Shown here one piece after another: positions 51,571-59,791 of a DNA stretch of 64,000 nucleotides. The notes under the pieces are model-generated. The model was given only the letters and a program-made list of their open reading frames with translations, was not told where the DNA came from and ran no database searches. Every line of letters begins with the position of its first letter. Within the stretch, counting starts at the first letter, position 1. The position numbers were made by a program, and so were the translations under genes. Source of the DNA: Rubrivivax sp. SCN 71-131 (GTDB lineage: Bacteria; Pseudomonadota; Gammaproteobacteria; Burkholderiales; Burkholderiaceae_C); assembly GCA_001724995.1 (NCBI GenBank), contig MEFD01000024.1, positions 31,669-95,668 of the forward strand, written 5' to 3'.

Positions 51571-52055
51571 AGCGCTGGCTGCCCTCGCCCTGGGTGTCGC
51601 TCGCCATCTTCTGCAGCTGGCAGCTGCTGGCGCGCGGCATCAGCGTCGACCAGCTCCTGCTGGGCGCGGGCGTCGCCGTCGCCATGCCGCTGCTGGCGCG
51701 GCCCCTGCGGCCGCGGCCCGGGCCGCTCGAGCGTCCGCTGGTGCTGATGCGCCTGATCCTGCGCGTGGGCCTGCACGTGCTCGTCTCCTCCGCCCAAGTG
51801 GCGCTGGGCGTGCTGCGTGCCGGCCGCAGACCGCCCCGCGGCGCCTTTGCCGACATTCCGATCGAACTGCGCGACGAGCACGCGCTCGCCGCGCTGGCAA
51901 TGATCGTCACCGTCATTCCGGGCACGGTATGGTGCGAGCTGGCGCCGGACCGCAGCGTGCTGCGCCTGCATGTCTTCGACCTGGCGGACGAGGCCGCCTT
52001 CGTGGCGCGCTTTCGCACCGACTACCTGCTGCCGCTGAAGGAGATCTTCGAATGA
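51567..52055 (+). CDS. mrpE: MrpE, Na+/H+ antiporter subunit E
   Basis: 162-residue membrane subunit. N-terminal helices (about 8-25 and 29-45) and the conserved C-terminal LAALAMIVTVIPGTVWCEL followed by LHVFDLADE. Start overlaps mrpD by ATGA and the end overlaps mrpF by ATGA. Confidence 0.93.
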   Translation: MKRWLPSPWVSLAIFCSWQLLARGISVDQLLLGAGVAVAMPLLARPLRPRPGPLERPLVLMRLILRVGLHVLVSSAQVALGVLRAGRRPPRGAFADIPIELRDEHALAALAMIVTVIPGTVWCELAPDRSVLRLHVFDLADEAAFVARFRTDYLLPLKEIFE

Positions 52056-52330
52056 GCGCGATGCTCGCGCTGGCGGTCGACGCCACCCTCGCGATGTTCG
52101 TCGTGGCCATGGGCCTGGCGCTGCTGCGCCTCTTTCGCGGCCCGAACGCGCAGGACCGGGTGCTGGCGCTGGACTTCATCTACGTCGTCGGCATGCTGCT
52201 GCTGCTGGTGCTGGCCATCCGCGACGACAGCCAGATGTACTTCGAGGGCGCCTTCCTGATGGTGCTCTTCGGCTTCGTGAGCTCGATGGCCCTGGCGAAG
52301 TTCCTGCTGCGCGGCGAGGTCATCGAATGA
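52052..52330 (+). CDS. mrpF: MrpF, Na+/H+ antiporter subunit F
   Basis: 92 residues, three hydrophobic helices. The family motif RLFRGPNAQDRVLALDFIYV, with the buried Asp, is present. Overlaps mrpE and mrpG by four bases each. Confidence 0.94.
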   Translation: MSAMLALAVDATLAMFVVAMGLALLRLFRGPNAQDRVLALDFIYVVGMLLLLVLAIRDDSQMYFEGAFLMVLFGFVSSMALAKFLLRGEVIE

Positions 52331-52686
52331 TGCCGCCGGTTGCCGAGAGCGTCGTCGCCGTGCTGCTCCTGGGCAGCGGCGTGGTCGTGCTGCTGGCGGC
52401 GCTCGGGCTGGTGCGGCTGGACAACTTCTTCCAGCGCATGCACGCGCCGGCACTGGCCTCGTCGCTGGCCTCGTGGATCGTCACGCTGGCCTCGATCGTG
52501 CACTTCAGCAGCCGCGGCGAGGGCCTGGTGCTGCACACCTGGCTGGTGATCATCATGCTCTCGATCACCGCGCCGGTGACGACCATCGTGCTTTCACGGG
52601 CGGCGCTCTTTCGCCGCCGTCAGGCCGGTGATGCGCTGCCGCCGCCGCTCGGGCAGGTGCTGCCGCGCAACGGCGACTCCGCCTGA
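52327..52686 (+). CDS. mrpG: MrpG, Na+/H+ antiporter subunit G
   Basis: 119 residues, three helices. MrpG signature LVRLDNFFQRMHAPALASSLASW and SITAPVTTIVLSRAALFR are clear. Last gene of the mrp operon, convergent with livF after a 34-base gap in which no obvious terminator is seen. Confidence 0.93.
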   Translation: MMPPVAESVVAVLLLGSGVVVLLAALGLVRLDNFFQRMHAPALASSLASWIVTLASIVHFSSRGEGLVLHTWLVIIMLSITAPVTTIVLSRAALFRRRQAGDALPPPLGQVLPRNGDSA

Positions 52687-52720
52687 GCCGCCGCACCCGC
52701 GGCCGCGCGGCCCGCAGCGC

Positions 52721-53437
52721 TCAAGCCTCCCCGCCGCCCAGATACGCCGCCTGCACCGCGGGGTCGGCCAGCAGTTGCGCGGCGCTGCCCTCGCCCGCGA
52801 TGCGGCCGTTCTCCAGCAGGTAGCCGCGGTCGGCAATGGCCAGGCTGCGCTTGGCGTTCTGCTCGACGAGCAAGATGCTGACTCCGGTGGCCCGCACCTG
52901 CTTCAGCGCGCGAAAGAGCTCCAGGCACATCAGCGGCGCCAGCCCGAGCGAAGGCTCGTCCAGCAGCAGCAGCCGCGGCGCCGACATCAGCGCGCGCCCG
53001 ATGGCCACCATCTGCTGTTCGCCGCCGCTCATCGTGCGCGCGGTCTGCGACAGGCGCTCGGCCAGGCGCGGAAACAGGGCCAGCACGCGCTCGAGGTTGT
53101 GCGCCTCGGCCGCGCGCGCGCGCCGCGGGTAGGCGCCAAGCGCCAGGTTCTCGCGCACCGTGAGCTCGCCGAAGATGCCTCGTCCCTCGGGCACGAGTGC
53201 GATGCCGGCCTCCACGCGCAGCCGTGCCGGCAGCGCCTGCAGCGGCTGGCCGGCAAGCTCGATTCGCGTCGCCGGCGCCGAGGCCACGAGGCCGGCGATG
53301 GCCTTCAGCAGCGTCGTCTTGCCGGCGCCGTTGGCCCCGAGCATGACCACCACCTCGTGCTCGCCGACGCGCAGCCGCGCCTCGTCCAGGGCACGGTGCA
53401 GGCCGTAGGCGGCCGAGAGTCGCTGCACCTCAAACAT
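52721..53437 (-). CDS. livF: LivF-type ABC transporter ATPase
   Basis: ATP-binding subunit of a branched-chain-amino-acid-type importer. The ATG at 53437 gives 238 residues; a GTG at 53461 would extend it. Walker A GANGAGKTT, signature MSGGEQQMVAIGRAL, Walker B LLLLDEPSLGLAP. It starts 8 bases inside the end of livG. Last gene of the operon. Confidence 0.93.
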   Translation of the reverse strand: MFEVQRLSAAYGLHRALDEARLRVGEHEVVVMLGANGAGKTTLLKAIAGLVASAPATRIELAGQPLQALPARLRVEAGIALVPEGRGIFGELTVRENLALGAYPRRARAAEAHNLERVLALFPRLAERLSQTARTMSGGEQQMVAIGRALMSAPRLLLLDEPSLGLAPLMCLELFRALKQVRATGVSILLVEQNAKRSLAIADRGYLLENGRIAGEGSAAQLLADPAVQAAYLGGGEA

Positions 53438-54173
53438 CGGCGGCCTCGAGATCGTCGTCACCCAGATAGGCCTGCACGACGCGCGCGTCGGAAAGCACCT
53501 CGGCGGGCGTGCCCTCGGCGATCCGCGCGCCGGAGTTCATGACCACGCAGCGGTCGCACAGCGAGCGGATGGCGTCCATCACGTGCTCGACCATAAGCAC
53601 GGTCATGCCGGCCTCGTGCAGCGCGCGGATCAGCCTCACGCCCTCGACCAGCTCCGACGGATTGAGCCCGGCCAGCCACTCGTCCAGCAGCAGCAGCCGC
53701 GGCTGCAGGGCCAGCGCGCGCGCCAGCTCGAGCCGCTTCTGGTCGATGTAGGTGAGCTCGCTGGCCATCCGCGCGGCCTGCGCCCCGAGGCCGACGCGAT
53801 CGAGCAGCGCCTGCTCGTCGTCGCGGTGACCGCCGTGCCTGGCGCTGCGGCCGAAGCGCAAGCCGGCCTGCACGTTCTCGCGCACCGTCATGCTGCGGAA
53901 CACGCGCACGAGCTGGAAGGTACGCGCGATGCCGGCCCGCACCACGCGGTACGCGGGTGCGCCGGCCAGCTCGGCGCCCGCGAAGCGCACCGAGCCGCGA
54001 TCCGGTACGAGCGCGCCGCTGATCAGGTTCAGCGCCGTCGTCTTGCCCGAGCCGTTGGGGCCGAGCAGGCCGACGATCTCGCCTTCGCCGGCGTCGAACG
54101 ACAGCGCATCGACCGCGCGCAGCCCGCCGAAGGCGCGCGAGAGCCCCCGCACCTGCAGCAGCGGCGCGCTCAT
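53430..54173 (-). CDS. livG: LivG-type ABC transporter ATPase
   Basis: 247 residues, second ATP-binding subunit. Walker A GPNGSGKTT. The signature region reads ELTYIDQKRLELARAL rather than LSGGQ, and Walker B reads LLLLDEWLAGLNP. The Tyr-x-x-Gln/Lys variant is common in LivG-like ATPases; the Trp after DE is less usual. The start overlaps the livM stop as ATGA. Confidence 0.93.
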   Translation of the reverse strand: MSAPLLQVRGLSRAFGGLRAVDALSFDAGEGEIVGLLGPNGSGKTTALNLISGALVPDRGSVRFAGAELAGAPAYRVVRAGIARTFQLVRVFRSMTVRENVQAGLRFGRSARHGGHRDDEQALLDRVGLGAQAARMASELTYIDQKRLELARALALQPRLLLLDEWLAGLNPSELVEGVRLIRALHEAGMTVLMVEHVMDAIRSLCDRCVVMNSGARIAEGTPAEVLSDARVVQAYLGDDDLEAADV

Positions 54174-55099
54174 CGAGACGCTCCCCGCTTGCGGCCGCGC
54201 TCCAGCACCCAGCCGACGACGCCGCGCGGCAGCGCGTAGACGATGAGCAGGAAGACGACGCCGAGCACGATCGGGAAGTGGTTGGGGAAGTACTTCACCA
54301 GCAGCTCGAACAGCAGCACCAGCGGCACGACGCCGAGCACCGGCCCCCAGAAGCGCGCGGTGCCGCCCAGCAGCGCCATGATGACGACCTGGAAGGAGAC
54401 GATGGCGTTGAAGGCGATCGCCGGGTCGATGTAGGTCCAGCGCGGCGCGACGATGGCCCCGGCCAGCACCATGAAAACCGAGCTCAGCGTGAAGGCCAGC
54501 AGCTTGGCGCGCGTGGTGTCGACACCGCAGTGGCGCGCGGCCTGCTCGTCCTCGCCGATCAGGCGCAACGCGAAGCCCAGGCGCGAGCGCCCGAACCACC
54601 AGCCCAGCGCCAGCACCAGCGCCAGCAGCACCAGCAGCTGGCCGTGGATGAAGCCCGGCGAGGCGGCATCGACGAAGACGTAGCGGCCCACCGAACCCGC
54701 CACCTTGCTCTCGTACCAGTTCACCACCTGGCGCAGCAGCTCGGTCATGCCGAAGGTGAAGATGACGAAATAGGTGCCCGACAGGCGCAGCGTCACCAGG
54801 CCGACCAGCAGCGCCAGCAGCGCGCCGATGGCGGCCGCGGCCAGCAGCACCAGCGGCCAGGGCAGCCGCTCGCCCAGCACCGCCACGGTGTAGGAGCCGA
54901 CGCCGAAGAAGGCCACCGTGGCCAGCGAGATGTAGCGCGTGGTGCCGCAGAACAGGCCCCAGGCGGTGGCCAGCACGCCGTAGAGCATGAGGTTGATGAG
55001 CAGCGACGTCGTGTAGTCGTTGCCCAGGCCCGGCGCCAGGGCGAGCAGCACGAACGTGCCGAGCGCGGCCAGAGCGGCGAAGACCCGCGTCGGACTCAT
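54170..55099 (-). CDS. livM: LivM-type permease
   Basis: 309-residue inner-membrane permease of the Liv importer. About nine hydrophobic helices. Conserved TRYISLATVAFFGVGSYTVAVLG, LRLSGTYFVIFTFGMTELLRQVV and the cytoplasmic coupling-loop pattern RLIGEDEQAARHCGVDTTRAK. Start overlaps livH by ATGA. Confidence 0.94.
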   Translation of the reverse strand: MSPTRVFAALAALGTFVLLALAPGLGNDYTTSLLINLMLYGVLATAWGLFCGTTRYISLATVAFFGVGSYTVAVLGERLPWPLVLLAAAAIGALLALLVGLVTLRLSGTYFVIFTFGMTELLRQVVNWYESKVAGSVGRYVFVDAASPGFIHGQLLVLLALVLALGWWFGRSRLGFALRLIGEDEQAARHCGVDTTRAKLLAFTLSSVFMVLAGAIVAPRWTYIDPAIAFNAIVSFQVVIMALLGGTARFWGPVLGVVPLVLLFELLVKYFPNHFPIVLGVVFLLIVYALPRGVVGWVLERGRKRGASR

Positions 55100-55971
55100 C
55101 GCGCCACCTTGCCGAACAGGCCGGCGGGCTTGAACAGCAGCACCGCCAGGAAGAGCGCGTAGTTGGCCGCCAGCGTGAGGCCGGGGTCGACGAAGGTGCC
55201 CACCAGCGCCTCCACCAGCCCGAGCATCAGCGCCGCCACCACCGCCCCGGCCATGTTGCCGATGCCGCCCATGATGACGACGATGAGCGCCTTCATCGTG
55301 AACAGCACGCCCATGGTGGCGCTGAAGGTCAGGAACATGCTCACCAGCACCCCGGCCACGCCCGCCAGCACCGTGCCCAGCGCGAAGGCCGCCGCCGCCA
55401 GCCGCCGCACGTCGATGGCCACCAGCTGCGCCGACACCGGGTCGACCGAGACGGCGCGGATGGCCGTGCCCACGCGCGTGCGCATGAGCAGCAGCCACAC
55501 CGCGAGGCCGAGCACGACGGCCATGGCCAGCGCCAGCAGGCGGTTGGCGGCCACGGTCGTGCCGAGCACGGCCACCGGCACCGAGAGGAAGGAGTAGCTG
55601 AGGTAGCTGCCGCCCACCAGCACCAGCATCACGCCCTGCACGACGAAGAGCAGGCCGAAGGTGCCCAGCAGGCTGTCGGCCTCGAGCGCGTCGCGGTCGG
55701 GCGCTCGGCGCACCAGCGGCGCGAGCGCCAGCGCGTAGATCGCCCAGCCCAGCAGCGCCGCCAGCGGCACGATGGCCAGCAGGGTCAGCAGCGGCGACAC
55801 CTGCAGCTTGCCGAAGAGCGCGTAGGCGAGCACGGCGGCAGCAATCAGCAGCTCCCCGTAGGAGAGGTTCATGATGCGCGCCACGCCGTACTGGAGGTTG
55901 AGCCCCAGCGCGACGAGCGCGTACATGCCGCCCAGGGTCAGGCCGGTGAGCAGGGCGTCGAGCAGCGGCAT
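55096..55971 (-). CDS. livH: LivH-type permease
   Basis: 291-residue permease partner of livM. The LivH signature GLTLGGMYALVALGLNLQYGVARIMNLSYGEL is present, together with MRTRVGTAIRAVSVDPVSAQLVAIDVRR as the ATPase-coupling loop. It starts 38 bases after the binding-protein gene. Confidence 0.94.
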   Translation of the reverse strand: MPLLDALLTGLTLGGMYALVALGLNLQYGVARIMNLSYGELLIAAAVLAYALFGKLQVSPLLTLLAIVPLAALLGWAIYALALAPLVRRAPDRDALEADSLLGTFGLLFVVQGVMLVLVGGSYLSYSFLSVPVAVLGTTVAANRLLALAMAVVLGLAVWLLLMRTRVGTAIRAVSVDPVSAQLVAIDVRRLAAAAFALGTVLAGVAGVLVSMFLTFSATMGVLFTMKALIVVIMGGIGNMAGAVVAALMLGLVEALVGTFVDPGLTLAANYALFLAVLLFKPAGLFGKVAR

Positions 55972-56009
55972 GCCGTGCGGTCCTCGCGAAGCGGGCGGCG
56001 TGCGCGGGG

Positions 56010-57227
56010 TCAGGCCTTCCAGGCCGGCTTCGGGATCACGGTCTTGTGGGCGCCGGGCTGGTCGGGCGCGATGCCGTAGAAGTCCCCGTCCTGCCACTGG
56101 CCGACGAACCATCCACCCTTGCGGATGTTGTTCGAATCGAACTCGAGCTTGCCCAGCACCGTGTCGAAACTGGTGCCGCGCAGCTGCTTGACGATCTCGG
56201 CGTTGTTCAGGCCGACCTTCTCGATCGCCTGCCCCATCGCCTGCAGGCCGGCGTACATCAGCGACGAGCCCCAGCGGTCGGGCTCGCGCTTGTGCATCGC
56301 GACGTGGCGCTGGATGTAGGCCTTGAGGGCGTCGGAGTCGGGGTTCCAGCCGCCGATGCCCATGACGCCGTTGGCGGCCTCGCCGAAGCGCTGCTTGTAC
56401 ATCGGGAAGAAGGTGCCCACGGCGGTGTAGAAGACCTTGGGGTTGAAGCCGCGCACGCGCGAGGTCTCGGCCAGCGCGATCGTGTCCGGCGGGTAGCTGA
56501 AGCCCATGAAGACATCCGGGTTGGCGCGCTGTGCCTCGCTGATCACCGGCGTCAGGTCCTGCGTGCTCATCGGGTAGCCGGCGTCGTAGACGAGGTTGAA
56601 GTTCGCCGCCTTCAGCGCCTTGCGCGCGGCGTTGGCGAGTTCGATGCCGAACTGCTCGGTGGCGTGCACCACGGCCACGCGATCGTTGATCAGGCCGGCG
56701 GTGCGCGCCTTGCTCAGCACGGCGACGACGGCCTCGGCATAGACGGTCGAGGTGTTGAGGAGCGAGAACACGTTGGGCCAGCGCTTGACGACCTCGGCGA
56801 TGCGGTCGCTGGCCATGCTGCAGGTCATCATCGGGAAGCCGCCGCGCGCGAAGATCGGCGCCACCGCCAGGTTCTGGCCGGTGCCCCAGGGCGGCAGCAT
56901 GATGTCGACCTTGTCCTGGCTGACGAGGCGCTCGCAGGCGCGCACCGCCTCCTCGGACTGGCTGCGATCGTCGTACTCGATATGCTCGAGCATGAGCTTG
57001 CGCCCGTCGACGCTCAGACCCCCGGCCTCGTTGACGTCCTTGATCCACAGCAGGTAGTTGGGCCACTGGGTGACGGAGGCGCCACCGGCAAAGGGGCCGG
57101 TCTTCGAGATCGCCCAGCCGACCTTGATCGAGGTGCGCTGCGCACGCACCCAGGCCGGGGCCGCGAGCGCGGCGGTGCCGGCACCCAGGGTGCCGACCAG
57201 TCTGCGACGGGAAATGCCTTGGCTCAT
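56010..57227 (-). CDS. Liv-type substrate-binding protein of the livHMGF operon
   Basis: 405 residues, with a Tat-like signal (ISRRRLVGTLGAGTAALAAPAWVRA, mature from about residue 30). The fold starts IKVGWAISKTGPFAGGASVTQWPNYLLWIKDVNEAGG. It sits directly upstream of livH in one operon, so it is the dedicated receptor of this importer. The companion dehydrogenases suggest that the ligand is an alcohol, aldehyde or acid that is oxidised after uptake, rather than an amino acid (inference). Confidence 0.9.
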   Translation of the reverse strand: MSQGISRRRLVGTLGAGTAALAAPAWVRAQRTSIKVGWAISKTGPFAGGASVTQWPNYLLWIKDVNEAGGLSVDGRKLMLEHIEYDDRSQSEEAVRACERLVSQDKVDIMLPPWGTGQNLAVAPIFARGGFPMMTCSMASDRIAEVVKRWPNVFSLLNTSTVYAEAVVAVLSKARTAGLINDRVAVVHATEQFGIELANAARKALKAANFNLVYDAGYPMSTQDLTPVISEAQRANPDVFMGFSYPPDTIALAETSRVRGFNPKVFYTAVGTFFPMYKQRFGEAANGVMGIGGWNPDSDALKAYIQRHVAMHKREPDRWGSSLMYAGLQAMGQAIEKVGLNNAEIVKQLRGTSFDTVLGKLEFDSNNIRKGGWFVGQWQDGDFYGIAPDQPGAHKTVIPKPAWKA

Positions 57228-57318
57228 GACGTGTCTCCAGGTTGGTGGGGATCGGCCGCGCGCGCCGTCCTATCGCTGCAGCACCCGCGGGTGCGACGCG
57301 GCCGCGGGGGGTGGGTGC

Positions 57319-58077
57319 TCAGACGTTCATGCCGCCGTCGACCATCAAGGTGCTGCCGGTGGTGAAGCTGCTGTCGTCGCTGGCCAGGTACAGCACCGAG
57401 CGCGCGATCTCCTCGGGTCGGGCGTGGCGGGCGAGCGGGATCATGTCGTCGAAGAACTGCGTCGCGTCGCGCCCGAGCACGCCCGAGAGGCGCTGCTCGA
57501 GCTCTTTCTGGAAGCCGTTGTCCACCGGCCCGGGGTGCACGCTGTTGACGCGGATGCCGCGCGCCGCCGCCTCCTTGGAGACGCTGCGCATGAGGCCGAC
57601 CTGCGCGTGCTTGGCGGTGATGTAGGCCGATACGCCCGGGTCGCCGCGCATGCCGGCCACGCTCGAGCAGATGACGAGGCTGCCGCCGTCGCGCATCGCC
57701 GGCAGGCCGTGCTTGCAGGCGAGGAAGGCGCCGCGCACGTGCACCGCGATGACGCGGTCGAACACGTCCTCGGGGTAGTCGACCACGGGCGCCATCACGC
57801 CGCTGTTGCCGGCGTTGCTGAAGAGCACGTCGATGGGGCCGAAGCGGGCCACGGCCTCGCGCACGACGCGCTGCCATTCGTCGCTGCGCGTGACGTCGTG
57901 CGCCAGCGCCAGCGCCTGGCCCGCGCCCAGTGCCGCCCGCGCGGCGTCCAGCGCAGCGCCGGGCAGGTCGGTCAGCGTCACGCGCGCGCCATGCTCGCAG
58001 AAGAGCCGCGCCGTGGCCAGGCCGATGCTGCCGGCGCCGCCGGTGATGAGGGCATGTCGCTGCTCGAGTTTCGTCAT
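57319..58077 (-). CDS. Short-chain dehydrogenase/reductase
   Basis: 252-residue classical SDR. The nucleotide loop TGGAGSIG is at 12-19, the NAG motif (SNAGNSG) near 88-93, and the catalytic set S139, Y152, K156 is intact (SSVAG, SAYITAKHA). An Asp after the second beta strand (LTDLPG) favours NAD(H). The ATG at 58077 was chosen because the fold starts right there; upstream Met codons exist. Substrate unknown, but the neighbouring aldehyde dehydrogenase suggests oxidation of an alcohol. Confidence 0.92.
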   Translation of the reverse strand: MTKLEQRHALITGGAGSIGLATARLFCEHGARVTLTDLPGAALDAARAALGAGQALALAHDVTRSDEWQRVVREAVARFGPIDVLFSNAGNSGVMAPVVDYPEDVFDRVIAVHVRGAFLACKHGLPAMRDGGSLVICSSVAGMRGDPGVSAYITAKHAQVGLMRSVSKEAAARGIRVNSVHPGPVDNGFQKELEQRLSGVLGRDATQFFDDMIPLARHARPEEIARSVLYLASDDSSFTTGSTLMVDGGMNV

Positions 58078-58165
58078 GGCTTGCGTTCCCTGGTCCATGT
58101 GCGGCGTCGGCTGCGATGGCGCCACGACGGCGAGGGCGCGGCGTCGGCGCGCATCGAAGAGGCCT

Positions 58166-59617
58166 TCAGAACGGGTAGTGCGCGGGCGTGGTCTGCACCG
58201 TGAGCCAGCGCAGTTCGGTGAACTCCTCGACGCCGGCACGGCCGCCGAAGCGCCCGTAGCCGCTGCCCTTGACGCCGCCGAAGGGCATCTGCGCCTCGTC
58301 GTGCACGGTGGCCGAGTTGACGTGGCAGATGCCGGCGTCGATCGCCCGTGCCACCGCCAGCGCGCGGTTGACGTCGCGTCCGAAGACCGCCGAGGACAGG
58401 CCGTAGTCGCTGTCGTTGGCCACGGTGATGGCCTCCTCGACCGAGTGCACGCGCACCACGCCGGCCACCGGGCCGAAGGATTCCTCGCGGTAGAAACGCA
58501 TCGCCGGCGTCACATGGTCGAGCAGCGCGGGCTGCATGATCGTGCCCTCGCTCTGCCCGCCGGCGACCAGCGTGGCGCCCTTGCCGACGGCGTCGTCGAT
58601 GAGCGCGCGCACGCGCTGCACGGCTTCGCGGCCGACCATGGCGCCGAGCACGCAGCCCTGCGCCCCGGGCAGGCCCGCGCGCAGCGAGCGCAGCTTCAGC
58701 GCCAGCCGCGCCACGAACTCGTTGGCGATCTTGGCGTCGACCACCAGGCGCTCGGTGCTCATGCAGATCTGGCCCTGGTTCATGTAGGCACCGAAGGCCG
58801 CGGCCTGCACCGCCTCGTCGAGATCGGCGTCGTCGAGCACGAGCATCGGCGCCTTGCCGCCGAGTTCGAGCAGCACGCGCTTGAGGTGGCGCGCGCAGCT
58901 CTCGGCCATGAGGCGGCCCACGCGCGTGGAACCGGTGAAGTTCACGCGCCGCACCGCCGGGTGCGCGATCAGCGCCTCCACCACCTCGTGCGCGTCCTGC
59001 GGCGCGTTGCTGACGACGTTGAGCGCCCCCGCGGGCAGCCCCGCTTGGCGCAGCACGTCGGCGATGAGCCAGTGCGTGCGCGGGCAGATCTCGGAGGTCT
59101 TGAACACCACCGTGTTGCCGCAGGCCAGCGGTGTGGCCAGCGCGCGCACGCCGAGGATCACCGGGGCGTTCCACGGCGCGATGCCCAGCACCACGCCGGC
59201 GGGCTGGCGCAGCGCCATCGACAGCATGCCCGGCGTGTCGGAGGGGATGACCTCGCCGCTGATCTGCGTCGTCAGTGCCGCCGCCTCGCGCAGCATGCCC
59301 GCGGCCAGCTTGCAGTTGAAGCCGGCCCACATCGGCGCGGCGCCGGTCTCGGCGGCCATCGCCTCGACGAAGTCGGGCGTGCGCGCCTGCAGCAGGTCGG
59401 CGCCGCGGTTGAGGATGGCGCGGCGCTCGCCCGGCGGCACCGCGGCCCAGCCCGGGAAGGCCGCGGCCGCGGCGTTCGCAGCCGCCTGGACGTCGGCCAC
59501 CGTCGCGGCAGCCGCCGTCGTCGCCACCTCACCACGCACCGGGTCCAGGCGCTCGAAGCTTGCGCCCCCCGTGGCGGGCGTGTCGCGTCCATCGATCAGC
59601 AGGGGCACGTCTTGCAT
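58166..59617 (-). CDS. Aldehyde dehydrogenase (vanillin/salicylaldehyde dehydrogenase-like)
   Basis: NAD(P)-dependent aldehyde dehydrogenase, 483 residues. Catalytic N150 (APWNAPV), E251 (LELGGKAP) and C285 (GQICMSTER) are all present. The overall style (NFTGSTRVGRLMAE, MNQGQICMSTERLVVD, DEAQMPFGGVKGSGYGRFGG) resembles vanillin/benzaldehyde/salicylaldehyde dehydrogenases, so an aromatic aldehyde substrate is plausible but not proven. First gene of the operon, divergent from the AraC-type regulator across 174 bases. Confidence 0.92.
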   Translation of the reverse strand: MQDVPLLIDGRDTPATGGASFERLDPVRGEVATTAAAATVADVQAAANAAAAAFPGWAAVPPGERRAILNRGADLLQARTPDFVEAMAAETGAAPMWAGFNCKLAAGMLREAAALTTQISGEVIPSDTPGMLSMALRQPAGVVLGIAPWNAPVILGVRALATPLACGNTVVFKTSEICPRTHWLIADVLRQAGLPAGALNVVSNAPQDAHEVVEALIAHPAVRRVNFTGSTRVGRLMAESCARHLKRVLLELGGKAPMLVLDDADLDEAVQAAAFGAYMNQGQICMSTERLVVDAKIANEFVARLALKLRSLRAGLPGAQGCVLGAMVGREAVQRVRALIDDAVGKGATLVAGGQSEGTIMQPALLDHVTPAMRFYREESFGPVAGVVRVHSVEEAITVANDSDYGLSSAVFGRDVNRALAVARAIDAGICHVNSATVHDEAQMPFGGVKGSGYGRFGGRAGVEEFTELRWLTVQTTPAHYPF

Positions 59618-59758
59618 GGCTGTCCTTCATCGCCGGCGATTGGCGGGGTGCGCGGCGCGCTTGCGGCGCCGATGCATGCCACGGACTATTGATGACAAGC
59701 AAGCCGCAAGCGATGCAAAAATCCGGTGTCGATTTGTCGTTTCATGGCGCGACTCCTA

Positions 59759-59788
59759 GGGGTTTTCCTCCGCCAAGCGGGGTTTTCC
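59759..59788. repeat. Paired direct repeats GGGGTTTTCC upstream of the AraC-type gene
   Basis: GGGGTTTTCC occurs at 59759-59768 and again at 59779-59788, a period of exactly 20 bases (two helical turns), just before the chosen ATG at 59792. AraC-family proteins commonly bind such paired direct repeats, so this may be the site for autoregulation or for the divergent operon. Confidence 0.45.
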
Positions 59789-59791
59789 ACG

